A DNA stretch of 6,720 nt from Clostridiales bacterium (GCA_002869095.1 PKTO01000062.1:1-6720), one strand, 5' to 3'; shown: positions 1-5,210, counted from the first letter of the stretch. The notes: a model not told the origin generated them from the sequence alone. Program-made: numbers and translations.

Positions 1-208
1 AAGGGCTACAGAAGACTCCAAGCTCAGGGCGGAAAAAATGCTCGGCGTGACGGGCAGTGAAATCGGCACCCTCAAGGATGCGCGCGTAGGCGTGTTCCAG
101 ATCACGCCCCTTTACTCGAACGAAATATCGGACTATGGAATCAACGATACAAGCTCGATAATGAAGGAAATCACCTCGGTTGTGGAATGCACATTCGAAG
201 TCAAGTAA
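1..208 (+). CDS. SIMPL (DUF541) domain protein, C-terminal part
   Basis: Reading frame 2 is open from the left edge to TAA at 206-208 and gives the last 68 residues of a protein whose start lies outside the window. The tail shows features I associate with the SIMPL/DUF541 family (YggE-like): an alanine/lysine helix with 'RAEKML', 'GSEIG', then the stretch around 'VFQITPLYS' (codons about 31-39 of the visible part), 'SDYGINDTSSI' and the final beta strand 'VVECTFEVK'. SIMPL proteins are usually about 230-250 residues, often carry an N-terminal signal or membrane anchor, and are thought to be envelope or secreted proteins; their biochemical role is poorly known. The anchor would be in the missing part. 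A terminator at 275-316 closes the transcript, so the gene is the last of its unit. The family call is good; the function is not known. Confidence 0.8.
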   Translation, partial: RATEDSKLRAEKMLGVTGSEIGTLKDARVGVFQITPLYSNEISDYGINDTSSIMKEITSVVECTFEVK

Positions 209-274
209 AAAAAGTATCAGCAGGCGGAAGGCAACTTGCAACCGGAGAAAAAATTAAAATACTTCAAAAGAGAT

Positions 275-316
275 AAGCCGCTGGATGGACTCAAGGTCTT
301 CAGCGGTTTCTTTTTT
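275..316 (+). terminator. Intrinsic terminator of the SIMPL gene
   Basis: A hairpin forms between aagccgctg (275-283) and cagcggttt (301-309), with one G-U pair. It continues upward through a short bulge to gac/gtc (288-290 with 296-298) around a 5-base loop. The 3' side runs straight into TTTCTTTTTT (307-316). It lies 67 bases after the SIMPL stop codon. The stem plus T-run is a standard Rho-independent shape. It sits inside the small open frame at 236-418, which is one reason not to call that frame a gene. Confidence 0.7.
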
Positions 317-450
317 ATTGCGGAATATATATACGGAATCCCGAACCCTTTATATGCCAATGGGTTTGTCGCCATAAAACGCTTTACCGGCCTTGCCTTG
401 CATGGAGGATATTTTTGAAATTAATTTTCCCCAGGCAATTTAAAATTCTT
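317..450 (+). other. Spacer without recognisable gene
   Basis: The whole gap between the SIMPL stop (208) and phoH2 (538) is 329 bases. It holds the terminator at 275-316 and the phoH2 promoter region near 451-482. Between them I see no gene, RNA gene or repeat. A 60-codon frame starting at a TTG (236-418) runs through the region in the same frame as the SIMPL gene. It has no convincing ribosome binding site, contains the terminator, and its composition does not look like a protein. Confidence 0.5.
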
Positions 451-482
451 TTAACATAATTTTTTATCATTTGGGGTATAAT
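451..482 (+). promoter_or_regulatory. Candidate promoter of phoH2
   Basis: A perfect -10 box TATAAT lies at 477-482, about 55 bases before the phoH2 start. The best -35 match is TTAACA at 451-456 (5 of 6 to TTGACA), but the 20-base spacer is longer than the usual 16-18. The -10 is therefore well supported and the -35 weakly. It is placed after the upstream terminator, so phoH2 appears to have its own transcript. Confidence 0.45.
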
Positions 483-537
483 ATATTTATAAGGTCAACA
501 TTATACAATATGTAGTATCAAAGAGAGGGGAATTATT

Positions 538-1881
538 ATGATTAAGAATTACATAATAGACACAAACGTCATGATTCACGACCCTTACTTCTACAACAAC
601 TTCGAAGACAACAACATCATAATCCCAATCATCTGCATAGAGGAGCTGGACAATCTCAAGAGCCGAGAAGGCATAAAGGGATTCCATGCGCGCTGCTCGA
701 TACGAGAAATAAACACCCTCATGAAAAAAGGAAGCCTCAAAGAAGGAGTCAGGCTTTCCGGAGGCGGACTGATCAGGATAGAAATGAACCACATGGACAT
801 GGCTGTTCTTCCGAATGCAATGAGCCACAGCAAGAACGACAATCTGATTCTGGCGATATGCCTGAACATAATGAAGAACACAGAATTTCCGACAGTCCTT
901 ATAACCAAGGATGTTTCCATGCAGATAAAAGCCGACTCGCTTGGAATTGCGACCGAAGACTACAAGCACGACAAAATAACCGAAACAGTTCTTTACAAGG
1001 GATACTCGGAACTCTCGATAAGCGGCGAACAAATAGGCTCAATCTACTCGGGAGGCTTGGAGCTGCCAAGCGAAATCGAGGGCGATGTTTTCCCCAACCA
1101 CTTCTTCCACATGCACGACCTGTCCGATTCAAGCCACGAGGTTTTGGCAAAGTTCGACGGAAAAAAAATAGTTCCGCTCCGTTATGAAAAGGACTCGGCA
1201 TGGGGACTCAAACCCATAAACAAAGAGCAAAGAATGGCCTTCGAACTTCTGATGGATCCTTCGGTGCATTTCGTTTCGATGGCGGGAGGTGCAGGAAGCG
1301 GAAAAACAATACTTGCTACAAGCGTAGCGCTTCAGAAAGTAATAGAGGAAGGCATATACAGAAAAATCATATTCGTGAGGCCTGTGGTGTCCGCGGGCAA
1401 CGACATAGGCTTTCTTCCGGGAGACGAGGCCGAAAAGCTGACTCCCTGGATGAGCTCCTTCTACGATGCCATAGACAACCTCATGGACATGAGGTACAAG
1501 CACAGGAAGGACGGAAGGGACTTGGACGGAACCGTTGAGGAATTCATAGACATGTTCAGGCAGAAAGGCATACTGGAAACCAAAACCTTCAACTACATGC
1601 GAGGGAGAACGCTTTCCAAGGCGCTTGTTATAGTGGACGAAGCCCAGCAGACAACCCCCCACCTTGCAAAGCTGATGCTCACCCGGGCGGGCCACGATTC
1701 CAAGTTCGTCTTCGTCGGAGATCCCTCGGACAACCAGATAGACAATGTGTATGTAGACTCCAGATCAAACGGACTGGTGTATGCGATAGAGAAGATGAAA
1801 ATGCATCAGATAACGGGGCATGTGACTCTCAAACAGGTTGAACGGAGTCCATTGGCTAAATTGGCCGAAAAATCCATGTAG
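538..1881 (+). CDS. phoH2: PIN-PhoH (PhoH2-type) ATPase/ribonuclease
   Basis: A complete 447-residue protein with two domains. The N-terminal PIN nuclease domain (about residues 3-143) has the expected acidic residues: D8 in 'IIDTN', E35/E36 in 'IEELD', D101 in 'KNDNLIL' and D125 in 'TKDV'. The C-terminal PhoH domain (about 222-445) is a P-loop NTPase with the leading 'KPINKEQ' motif, Walker A 'GGAGSGKT' (250-257), Walker B 'ALVIVDEAQQ' (D367, E368), the 'GDPSDNQID' motif (394-402) and the closing 'VERSPLAKLAE' with R436. Proteins of this layout (B. subtilis YlaK, mycobacterial PhoH2) are known or proposed to unwind and cut RNA using ATP in the cytoplasm. ATG 538 is preceded by a GAGAGGGG ribosome binding site at 523-530. 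It is a single gene with its own promoter. All key residues are present, so it should be active. No antitoxin gene like the mycobacterial one precedes it. The name PhoH reflects family history and is not evidence of phosphate control here. Confidence 0.95.
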   Translation: MIKNYIIDTNVMIHDPYFYNNFEDNNIIIPIICIEELDNLKSREGIKGFHARCSIREINTLMKKGSLKEGVRLSGGGLIRIEMNHMDMAVLPNAMSHSKNDNLILAICLNIMKNTEFPTVLITKDVSMQIKADSLGIATEDYKHDKITETVLYKGYSELSISGEQIGSIYSGGLELPSEIEGDVFPNHFFHMHDLSDSSHEVLAKFDGKKIVPLRYEKDSAWGLKPINKEQRMAFELLMDPSVHFVSMAGGAGSGKTILATSVALQKVIEEGIYRKIIFVRPVVSAGNDIGFLPGDEAEKLTPWMSSFYDAIDNLMDMRYKHRKDGRDLDGTVEEFIDMFRQKGILETKTFNYMRGRTLSKALVIVDEAQQTTPHLAKLMLTRAGHDSKFVFVGDPSDNQIDNVYVDSRSNGLVYAIEKMKMHQITGHVTLKQVERSPLAKLAEKSM

Positions 1882-1883
1882 CG

Positions 1884-2006
1884 CAAACGGCAGAGAAACT
1901 CTAACTTCTTCGTTGCAAGATATAAGAATACTCGGTTACGTATTATTAATACGCTCCCTCATATCCTCATATCAGCGCCTTGAATTAAAAGTTTCTCTGC
2001 CGTTTG
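1884..2006. repeat. Long imperfect palindrome with perfect 17-bp ends
   Basis: caaacggcagagaaact (1884-1900) is matched exactly by its reverse complement agtttctctgccgtttg (1990-2006). The pairing goes on inward in patches: cgttg (1911-1915) with cagcg (1973-1977, one G-U), gatat (1919-1923) with an atatc copy, and a perfect apical hairpin cgtatt-att-aatacg (1939-1953). The whole 123 bp can therefore fold as one long hairpin on either strand. It starts three bases after the phoH2 stop and holds no gene. The shape fits a dispersed intergenic palindromic repeat or small non-autonomous element. I recall similar palindromes in clostridial spacers but cannot check this. It could also serve as a 3' end structure for phoH2 mRNA. 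Confidence 0.75.
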
Positions 2007-2033
2007 ATTATTTTTATAATCGGTTTATTTTTT
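2006..2033 (+). terminator. Possible weak AT-rich terminator of phoH2
   Basis: gattat (2006-2011) and ataatc (2016-2021) form a 6-bp hairpin around TTTT, followed by a T-rich stretch ending in TTTTTT (2028-2033). The stem is almost all A-T pairs and so weak by itself. Together with the long palindrome just upstream it could end the phoH2 transcript. No better plus-strand terminator was found after phoH2. Confidence 0.3.
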
Positions 2034-2040
2034 ACAGCGA

Positions 2041-2059
2041 ACTGAAAACTGTTTTTCAG
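2041..2059. repeat. Isolated ACTGAAA copies forming a small hairpin
   Basis: ACTGAAA followed by ACTGTTT lies at 2041-2054 and the sequence continues to ttcag, so ctgaaaa and ttttcag can pair as a small hairpin. The unit matches the 7-bp repeats at 2199-2254, suggesting the same repeat family has an outlying copy here. Confidence 0.35.
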
Positions 2060-2198
2060 CATGCAGCAGGTAGCCGGCAGTGAGCGGCAAAGGATTAAAT
2101 AGAAAAATTACTACTGAAGAAAAAAACAAAGACAAAAGCAAGAACAGCAAGAGAAATAATTATTTTGTGGCATTTGGGTTTTCAATGCCTTTGCATTT

Positions 2199-2254
2199 AC
2201 TGATATCTGGCAACTGACTACTGAAAACTGATATCTTCCCACTGAAAACCGTTT
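2199..2254. repeat. Degenerate 7-bp tandem repeat (ACTGAAA type)
   Basis: Eight units in strict 7-base register: ACTGATA, TCTGGCA, ACTGACT, ACTGAAA, ACTGATA, TCTTCCC, ACTGAAA, ACCGTTT. Five of the eight start with ACTG, and ACTGATATCT recurs exactly 28 bases (four units) apart at 2199 and 2227. No open frame of note covers it. Degenerate heptamer arrays are known from intergenic DNA of several bacterial groups, for example the short tandemly repeated sequences of cyanobacteria. Whether this one belongs to a known class I cannot tell. Confidence 0.6.
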
Positions 2255-2268
2255 TTCCGGTCAATGAT

Positions 2269-2304
2269 AAAAAGCCCCGGTTCCAATATGGAGTCGTGGC
2301 TTCT
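2269..2304 (-). terminator. Intrinsic terminator of the minus-strand operon
   Basis: On the minus strand, agaagccacgactcc pairs with ggaaccggggctttt across an ATATT loop (plus-strand 2270-2304). Twelve of 15 positions pair, counting one G-U, and the stem ends in a run of five T (2273-2269 read on the minus strand). It lies 67 bases beyond the stop codon of the B3/B4 gene, with the 7-bp array 2333-2374 between them. It is the natural end of the operon that runs leftwards from the DsbA-like or NUDIX gene. Confidence 0.65.
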
Positions 2305-2332
2305 TAGCTTTTGTCTTTTTCTTTGTTTTTTC

Positions 2333-2374
2333 TTTCAACTTTCTACTTTCAACTTTCCACTTTCCACTTTCTAT
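2333..2374. repeat. 7-bp tandem repeat (TTTCNAC type) touching a stop codon
   Basis: Six units in perfect 7-base register: TTTCAAC, TTTCTAC, TTTCAAC, TTTCCAC, TTTCCAC, TTTCTAT. Positions 1-4 (TTTC) never vary; positions 5-7 do. The last unit contains the complement of the TAG stop (2371-2373) of the B3/B4 gene, so the array forms the start of its 3' untranslated region. It is pyrimidine-rich on the plus strand and purine-rich (GAAA core) in the mRNA. It shares the GAAA/TTTC core with the array at 2199-2254 but in the opposite orientation. Confidence 0.75.
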
Positions 2375-3072
2375 ATCTCGACGCTGGGGTTTTCCCTGTC
2401 AAGAAAAGCGACTTTTGCCTCGACTCCGAATGTGTCGACAATAGTTTTCGCAAGCTCATTGGCGGCCTTGACAACTGCCTCGCCGTTTTGGCTCTTGAAA
2501 CCGTCAATCGGCATGAAGAAGTTCTTTGTGCCCTCTACCGCTTTACCGATTTCGCTTTGCCTCCAGATCCACCTGCGCGTTTTTATCCTGTTTCCGCTTG
2601 CGTAAACGACTTCTCCCGCATCCGGGGATTCTTCCTCTTCGCTTCCGAAAGGAACGAAAACATCGCCTTCCCTGGCATAGCGGACCCATATGTCGCTGTC
2701 GAATGCGTCTATGTCATGGCAGCCCATTGGAAGCACATTGTTTAGGCTTATTGTGTTCACAAGGTCCACCATTGTATTTATGGTAGGTATTCTTCCGCCT
2801 TTTGCTATCCTTTTTATCAAGGCCTCTATGGAGCACCTGAATTTATTCGGGTTTATGCCAAGAGTCTGGAAAGCCTCCCTGTAAGGCGTTATGCTGGGAT
2901 CATTTTTAAGGTCTGCCTCTGCAAAACGCTCTTCCACGTTCTTCTGGGCGGCAACAAAATCGGCAAGCAAGCCATCCTCGAGCATAGTGTTGTCTATCCC
3001 TTTTGCTACAACAACCCCAAAGTACAAGTCAGGTAAAACATCAAACAGTCTGTCCTCTATGATGAATTTCAT
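2371..3072 (-). CDS. Freestanding B3/B4 tRNA-editing-like domain protein
   Basis: A 233-residue protein related to the B3/B4 region of the phenylalanyl-tRNA synthetase beta chain, which in the synthetase hydrolyses wrongly charged tRNA(Phe). Family features: the 'YREAFQTLGINPNKFRCSIE' stretch (about 64-83), 'RIAKGGRIPTINTMVDLVN' (about 88-106), 'LPMGCHDID' (about 114-122) and a C-terminal half with 'KTRRWIWRQSE' and 'VVKAANELAK'. No synthetase catalytic or anticodon domain is attached, so it would act alone in the cytoplasm, perhaps as a trans-editing or RNA-binding protein; substrate unknown. ATG 3070-3072 has a very strong site, GGGAGGA, a few bases upstream, placed within the 16-base gap after the DUF2703 gene, which argues for one transcript. 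It is the last gene before the terminator at 2269-2304. Family sure; function inferred. Confidence 0.88.
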   Translation of the reverse strand: MKFIIEDRLFDVLPDLYFGVVVAKGIDNTMLEDGLLADFVAAQKNVEERFAEADLKNDPSITPYREAFQTLGINPNKFRCSIEALIKRIAKGGRIPTINTMVDLVNTISLNNVLPMGCHDIDAFDSDIWVRYAREGDVFVPFGSEEEESPDAGEVVYASGNRIKTRRWIWRQSEIGKAVEGTKNFFMPIDGFKSQNGEAVVKAANELAKTIVDTFGVEAKVAFLDRENPSVEI

Positions 3073-3082
3073 TTATTCCTCC
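3073..3082 (-). promoter_or_regulatory. Strong ribosome binding site of the B3/B4 gene
   Basis: On the minus strand the 16 bases between the DUF2703 stop and this ATG contain AAGGGAGGA, close to the full anti-Shine-Dalgarno complement, with TAA between it and the ATG. It confirms the start at 3072 and suggests efficient independent translation within the operon. Confidence 0.7.
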
Positions 3083-3088
3083 CTTGAA

Positions 3089-3568
3089 TCAGCTGCATTC
3101 TCCGCTGCAATCACATACTTCCAATTCTTTCTTTTCCGGTTTTCCGTATATGGCTTCTATCAATGCGTCGGTGATAAGTTCTTTTGGCGGTGTGTCCATT
3201 TCCATGCCCATGTATATCCAACCCTTTATGACCTGGTCGGGATGGCATTTGCATGTGTTTTCCTTATAATCCGGCTGTATGTCAGTGCCGTTTATAAGAA
3301 TCGTTGGCAAATTTTCAAATCCGAGCAAATCCGCCTGTTCCCTGTTGATAAGCTTGACCGAATTGTATTGTATCTTGATTCTATTTTCATTGAGAAAATC
3401 GCGCATGCTCTCAAGGGCTTCATTGACCGCCCCGTCCATCGCATCGCATTTTTCAGAATCCGTTTCTTCGTCAAAAACCATGTTTAGCTTAAGCACTTTT
3501 GTTATTTCAGGTTCGCATGTTCCGCCTCCGCAGGTGCTGCAAGAACTGCATCCGCTACAATTGCCCAT
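3089..3568 (-). CDS. Cysteine-rich DUF2703 (thioredoxin-like) protein
   Basis: A 159-residue cytoplasmic protein with 11 cysteines. The N-terminus is a CXXC ladder (C4, C7, C10, C13, plus C18); the tail holds 'CDCSGEC' (C152, C154, C158); the middle is a DUF2703-type thioredoxin-like domain (about 23-142) with 'LPTILINGTDI' (87-97), 'CKCHPD' (C106, C108) and a closing helix 'KELITDALIEAIYG'. From memory, DUF2703 proteins have a CXXC at the first helix; here that site reads C41-D-A-M44, with only the first cysteine. The end clusters look able to bind a metal or Fe-S centre, but this is inference. Start ATG 3566-3568 follows AAAGGA at 3581-3586, a slightly long 12-base spacing. It lies 37 bases after the DUF1292 gene and 16 before the B3/B4 gene. 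It could be a metal- or thiol-handling protein; no reaction is known. Confidence 0.75.
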   Translation of the reverse strand: MGNCSGCSSCSTCGGGTCEPEITKVLKLNMVFDEETDSEKCDAMDGAVNEALESMRDFLNENRIKIQYNSVKLINREQADLLGFENLPTILINGTDIQPDYKENTCKCHPDQVIKGWIYMGMEMDTPPKELITDALIEAIYGKPEKKELEVCDCSGECS

Positions 3569-3605
3569 AAATCAATACCATCCTTTCTATTGACTGACCG
3601 TCATT

Positions 3606-3887
3606 CTATTCTTCTTCTACCAATTCCATTTCTTCCTCTTCGTCAGTTTCCACAGGCCCGAAAAGGTCGTAGTATACTTCCGCCACATTGTAATATTCTT
3701 CGTCTTCTTCAATCCTGTCCAGCTCGATTTCTCCATCCTTTTCAAAAAATCTGTACAAGAGCACATCTTCATTGCCCTCTGGAAGAAGAGCGATGTACAC
3801 TTTTTCCTCGACTTCGAATTTGCCTATCACATCGCATTCCATGACAGTGTTGTCATCCAAAAGAAGCCTCATCTTTTTTTCATCCAC
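3606..3887 (-). CDS. Small acidic DUF1292 protein
   Basis: About 93 residues, very acidic, ending in 'DEEEEMELVEEE'. The pattern 'LLLDDNTVMECDVIGKFEV', 'YIALLPEG', 'VLLYRFFE' and a final Glu/Asp-rich tail fits the DUF1292 family, which is widespread in Firmicutes, soluble, and of unknown function. Start: GTG at 3885-3887 is chosen because AAAGGAG (3898-3904) lies 10 bases upstream. A GTG at 3894-3896 is too close to that site, and the ATG at 3870-3872 ('MRLLLDD') has no site at the right distance. The chosen start overlaps the last 8 bases of the DsbA-like gene, so translation is probably coupled. The ORF is short but the family match is clear. Confidence 0.78.
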   Translation of the reverse strand: MDEKKMRLLLDDNTVMECDVIGKFEVEEKVYIALLPEGNEDVLLYRFFEKDGEIELDRIEEDEEYYNVAEVYYDLFGPVETDEEEEMELVEEE

Positions 3888-4497
3888 GCTGCCCACACTC
3901 CTTTCCAGTTCTCCTCAACACATCCATTATATCATCTATCGAACCGGGTCTTTCAATTGAAAACCGGTTTTCAACGACAAAATACGGGGTTTTTCCGACT
4001 CCCGAGTCCTTGGCGGCCTTGTGTATGCTCTCGATTCTTCCGGTGTAGAAATTTTCGTCAAACCTCGATTCCAGTTCTTTTTCATCAATTCCGCAATCAT
4101 GGGCCAATTTCAATATCACGTCTTTTTTGCCTATGTCCACAAGGTTTGTGAAATGCTCATAAAACACCTTTTGGTGGAAATCTTCAAATTTTCCGGATTC
4201 TTTTGCATATTCCGATGCTTCAAGAACCAAACGGCTGTTGGGCATAAAATACAAATCCCCGAATTCAAGGCCGTATGGATTGCCTTTTTCTCTCAGGCCT
4301 TCGACCATGCACTTTGTCTTCTCTTCCCCGAATCTATCCTTAAGAAGAATCCCCTCGGCAGGAGTTTCCGGATGCAATTCGAAACTTATCCATTCAACGT
4401 CCAAATCCCATGTCTTCTCGAGTTCTTTTACATATGCATAAGCCAAATAACAAAACGGGCACATGTAATCAGAATAGATTTTCATTTTTACGGGCAC
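3880..4497 (-). CDS. DsbA-family (FrnE-like) thiol oxidoreductase
   Basis: A 205-residue thioredoxin-fold protein with the DsbA helical insertion. The redox motif C13-P-F-C16 follows the first strand ('KMKIYSDYMCPFC'), the cis-proline is T170-P171 in 'GVGKTPYFVVENRF', and 'ISFELHPETPAEG' (37-49) is typical of the FrnE branch. There is no signal peptide or membrane segment, so it should work in the cytoplasm, unlike classical DsbA. Relatives are called 2-hydroxychromene-2-carboxylate isomerase/DsbA-like; FrnE of Deinococcus is a disulfide isomerase linked to oxidative stress tolerance. GTG 4495-4497 is taken as start because GGGGGG lies about 8 bases upstream; the ATG at codon 5 is the alternative. 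It is the first gene of the four-gene block and overlaps the DUF1292 gene. Target proteins are unknown. Confidence 0.9.
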   Translation of the reverse strand: MPVKMKIYSDYMCPFCYLAYAYVKELEKTWDLDVEWISFELHPETPAEGILLKDRFGEEKTKCMVEGLREKGNPYGLEFGDLYFMPNSRLVLEASEYAKESGKFEDFHQKVFYEHFTNLVDIGKKDVILKLAHDCGIDEKELESRFDENFYTGRIESIHKAAKDSGVGKTPYFVVENRFSIERPGSIDDIMDVLRRTGKECGQRG

Positions 4498-4545
4498 TTT
4501 TCAACCCCCCTTTTTGACTTGTTTCATATTGTTCCGTACATCTGC

Positions 4546-4574
4546 ATTATATATCATTTGCTATATACGATAAA
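4546..4574 (-). promoter_or_regulatory. Candidate promoter of the DsbA-like operon
   Basis: On the minus strand the 95-base gap after the NUDIX gene holds a perfect TATAAT (4551-4546) with TTTATC (4574-4569) 17 bases upstream; the -35 matches TTGACA at only three positions. The -10 is about 50 bases before the GTG start. No terminator hairpin follows the NUDIX gene, so read-through from NUDIX is also possible. Confidence 0.45.
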
Positions 4575-4592
4575 CCAATGTTGCGATTATGT

Positions 4593-5210
4593 CTAGTCAA
4601 ACAAAGGCGCTTTTTCGGTGTTGTCCAAGAAATCAAAAATTTTCTCGATCTGTTCCTTCAATATTCTATTTTCTGAAAGCTCGGGCAGTTCATCAATTCC
4701 GAAAAACCCTACTCCATCGGTTTCAAGCCCCCTCATGGGCGTTCCCCCAGTTATTTCGCACTGAATGAAAACCTTGTATACATGATATGGGGACGGCGGA
4801 TGCGCATGTTTTCTTCTGTCCAAAACCGCGATGAGTTTTACCGGTTCAACCATGAAACCCGACTCTTCGCCTATTTCCCTAACAATATTTTCAGATATTG
4901 AATAACCCACTTCGCAGTAGCCTCCGGGAAGCGACCACTTGTTGTCTGCCAATTCCCTCACCATGAGAATTTTTCCTTCCTTGAAAACCACGCCCCGAAC
5001 CTCTACCTTAGGCGTTTTATAACCCGGATCGGATGCAAACAATTCCTCTATCCTTTCCAGTTCCTCGCCTGTATAAGCCTCCATGAATCGGATGCTCAGG
5101 CTTCGGAGTTCCTCGTAGCGCTCGATATCATATGGATTTCTGCAATTTGTCAAACCTATTCTTGAAATGGCTTCGACTCTTTTAACATAATCTACCCATT
5201 GAGGCTTCAT
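4593..5210 (-). CDS. NUDIX hydrolase with YjhB-type N-terminal domain
   Basis: A 205-residue cytoplasmic enzyme. Residues about 5-60 form the helical domain seen before NUDIX domains of the YjhB type ('YDIERYEELRSLS'), and residues about 66-200 are the NUDIX fold. The NUDIX box runs from G97 to F119 and contains 'REIGEESGF' (R111, E112, E115, E116), which binds the catalytic metal. The first glutamate of the textbook box (position 103) is Y; I recall related sequences reading 'VGYSPSE' there, so this is probably family-typical. 'KHAHPPSPYHVYKVFIQCEI' (134-153) is another familiar stretch. Such proteins hydrolyse nucleoside diphosphate derivatives, often called ADP-ribose pyrophosphatase; the substrate here is unproven. 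ATG 5208-5210 follows GGGGAG. It is divergent from the VOC gene and 95 bases upstream of the DsbA-like gene, with which it may share a transcript. Confidence 0.92.
   Translation of the reverse strand: MKPQWVDYVKRVEAISRIGLTNCRNPYDIERYEELRSLSIRFMEAYTGEELERIEELFASDPGYKTPKVEVRGVVFKEGKILMVRELADNKWSLPGGYCEVGYSISENIVREIGEESGFMVEPVKLIAVLDRRKHAHPPSPYHVYKVFIQCEITGGTPMRGLETDGVGFFGIDELPELSENRILKEQIEKIFDFLDNTEKAPLFD

Noticed and set aside
236..418. 60-codon plus-strand frame after the SIMPL gene
   Set aside because: It starts at TTG with no good ribosome binding site, contains the SIMPL terminator hairpin and T-run, and its sequence resembles no family I know. It is in the same frame as the SIMPL gene, but nothing suggests stop-codon read-through.
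487..1032. 181-codon minus-strand frame opposite phoH2
   Set aside because: It is an antisense shadow of the well-supported PIN domain coding region, with no protein-family character and no ribosome binding site evident.
1129..1695. 188-codon minus-strand frame opposite phoH2
   Set aside because: A mirror of the PhoH ATPase coding region; composition follows the codon pattern of the sense gene.
2098..2160. Possible RNA gene or origin-like A-rich tract
   Set aside because: The stretch is A-rich, but no tRNA-like fold, DnaA-box cluster or conserved RNA motif was seen; it is better described as one arm of the inverted repeat.
1882..2370. CRISPR array
   Set aside because: The repeats are 7 bp tandem units without spacers, and the 17-bp arms are a single inverted pair, so the layout is not that of a CRISPR.
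2264..2745. Plus-strand frames overlapping the B3/B4 gene and the heptamer array
   Set aside because: They cross a terminator and a tandem repeat, then run antisense to a clear gene; the apparent hydrophobic start comes from the T-rich repeat.
2891..3487. 198-codon plus-strand frame opposite the B3/B4 and DUF2703 genes
   Set aside because: It spans two minus-strand genes and their spacer, and its residues show no domain features; a shadow frame.
4021..4596. 191-codon plus-strand frame opposite the DsbA-like gene
   Set aside because: It is antisense to a gene with a clear CPFC motif and family match and runs into its promoter region.
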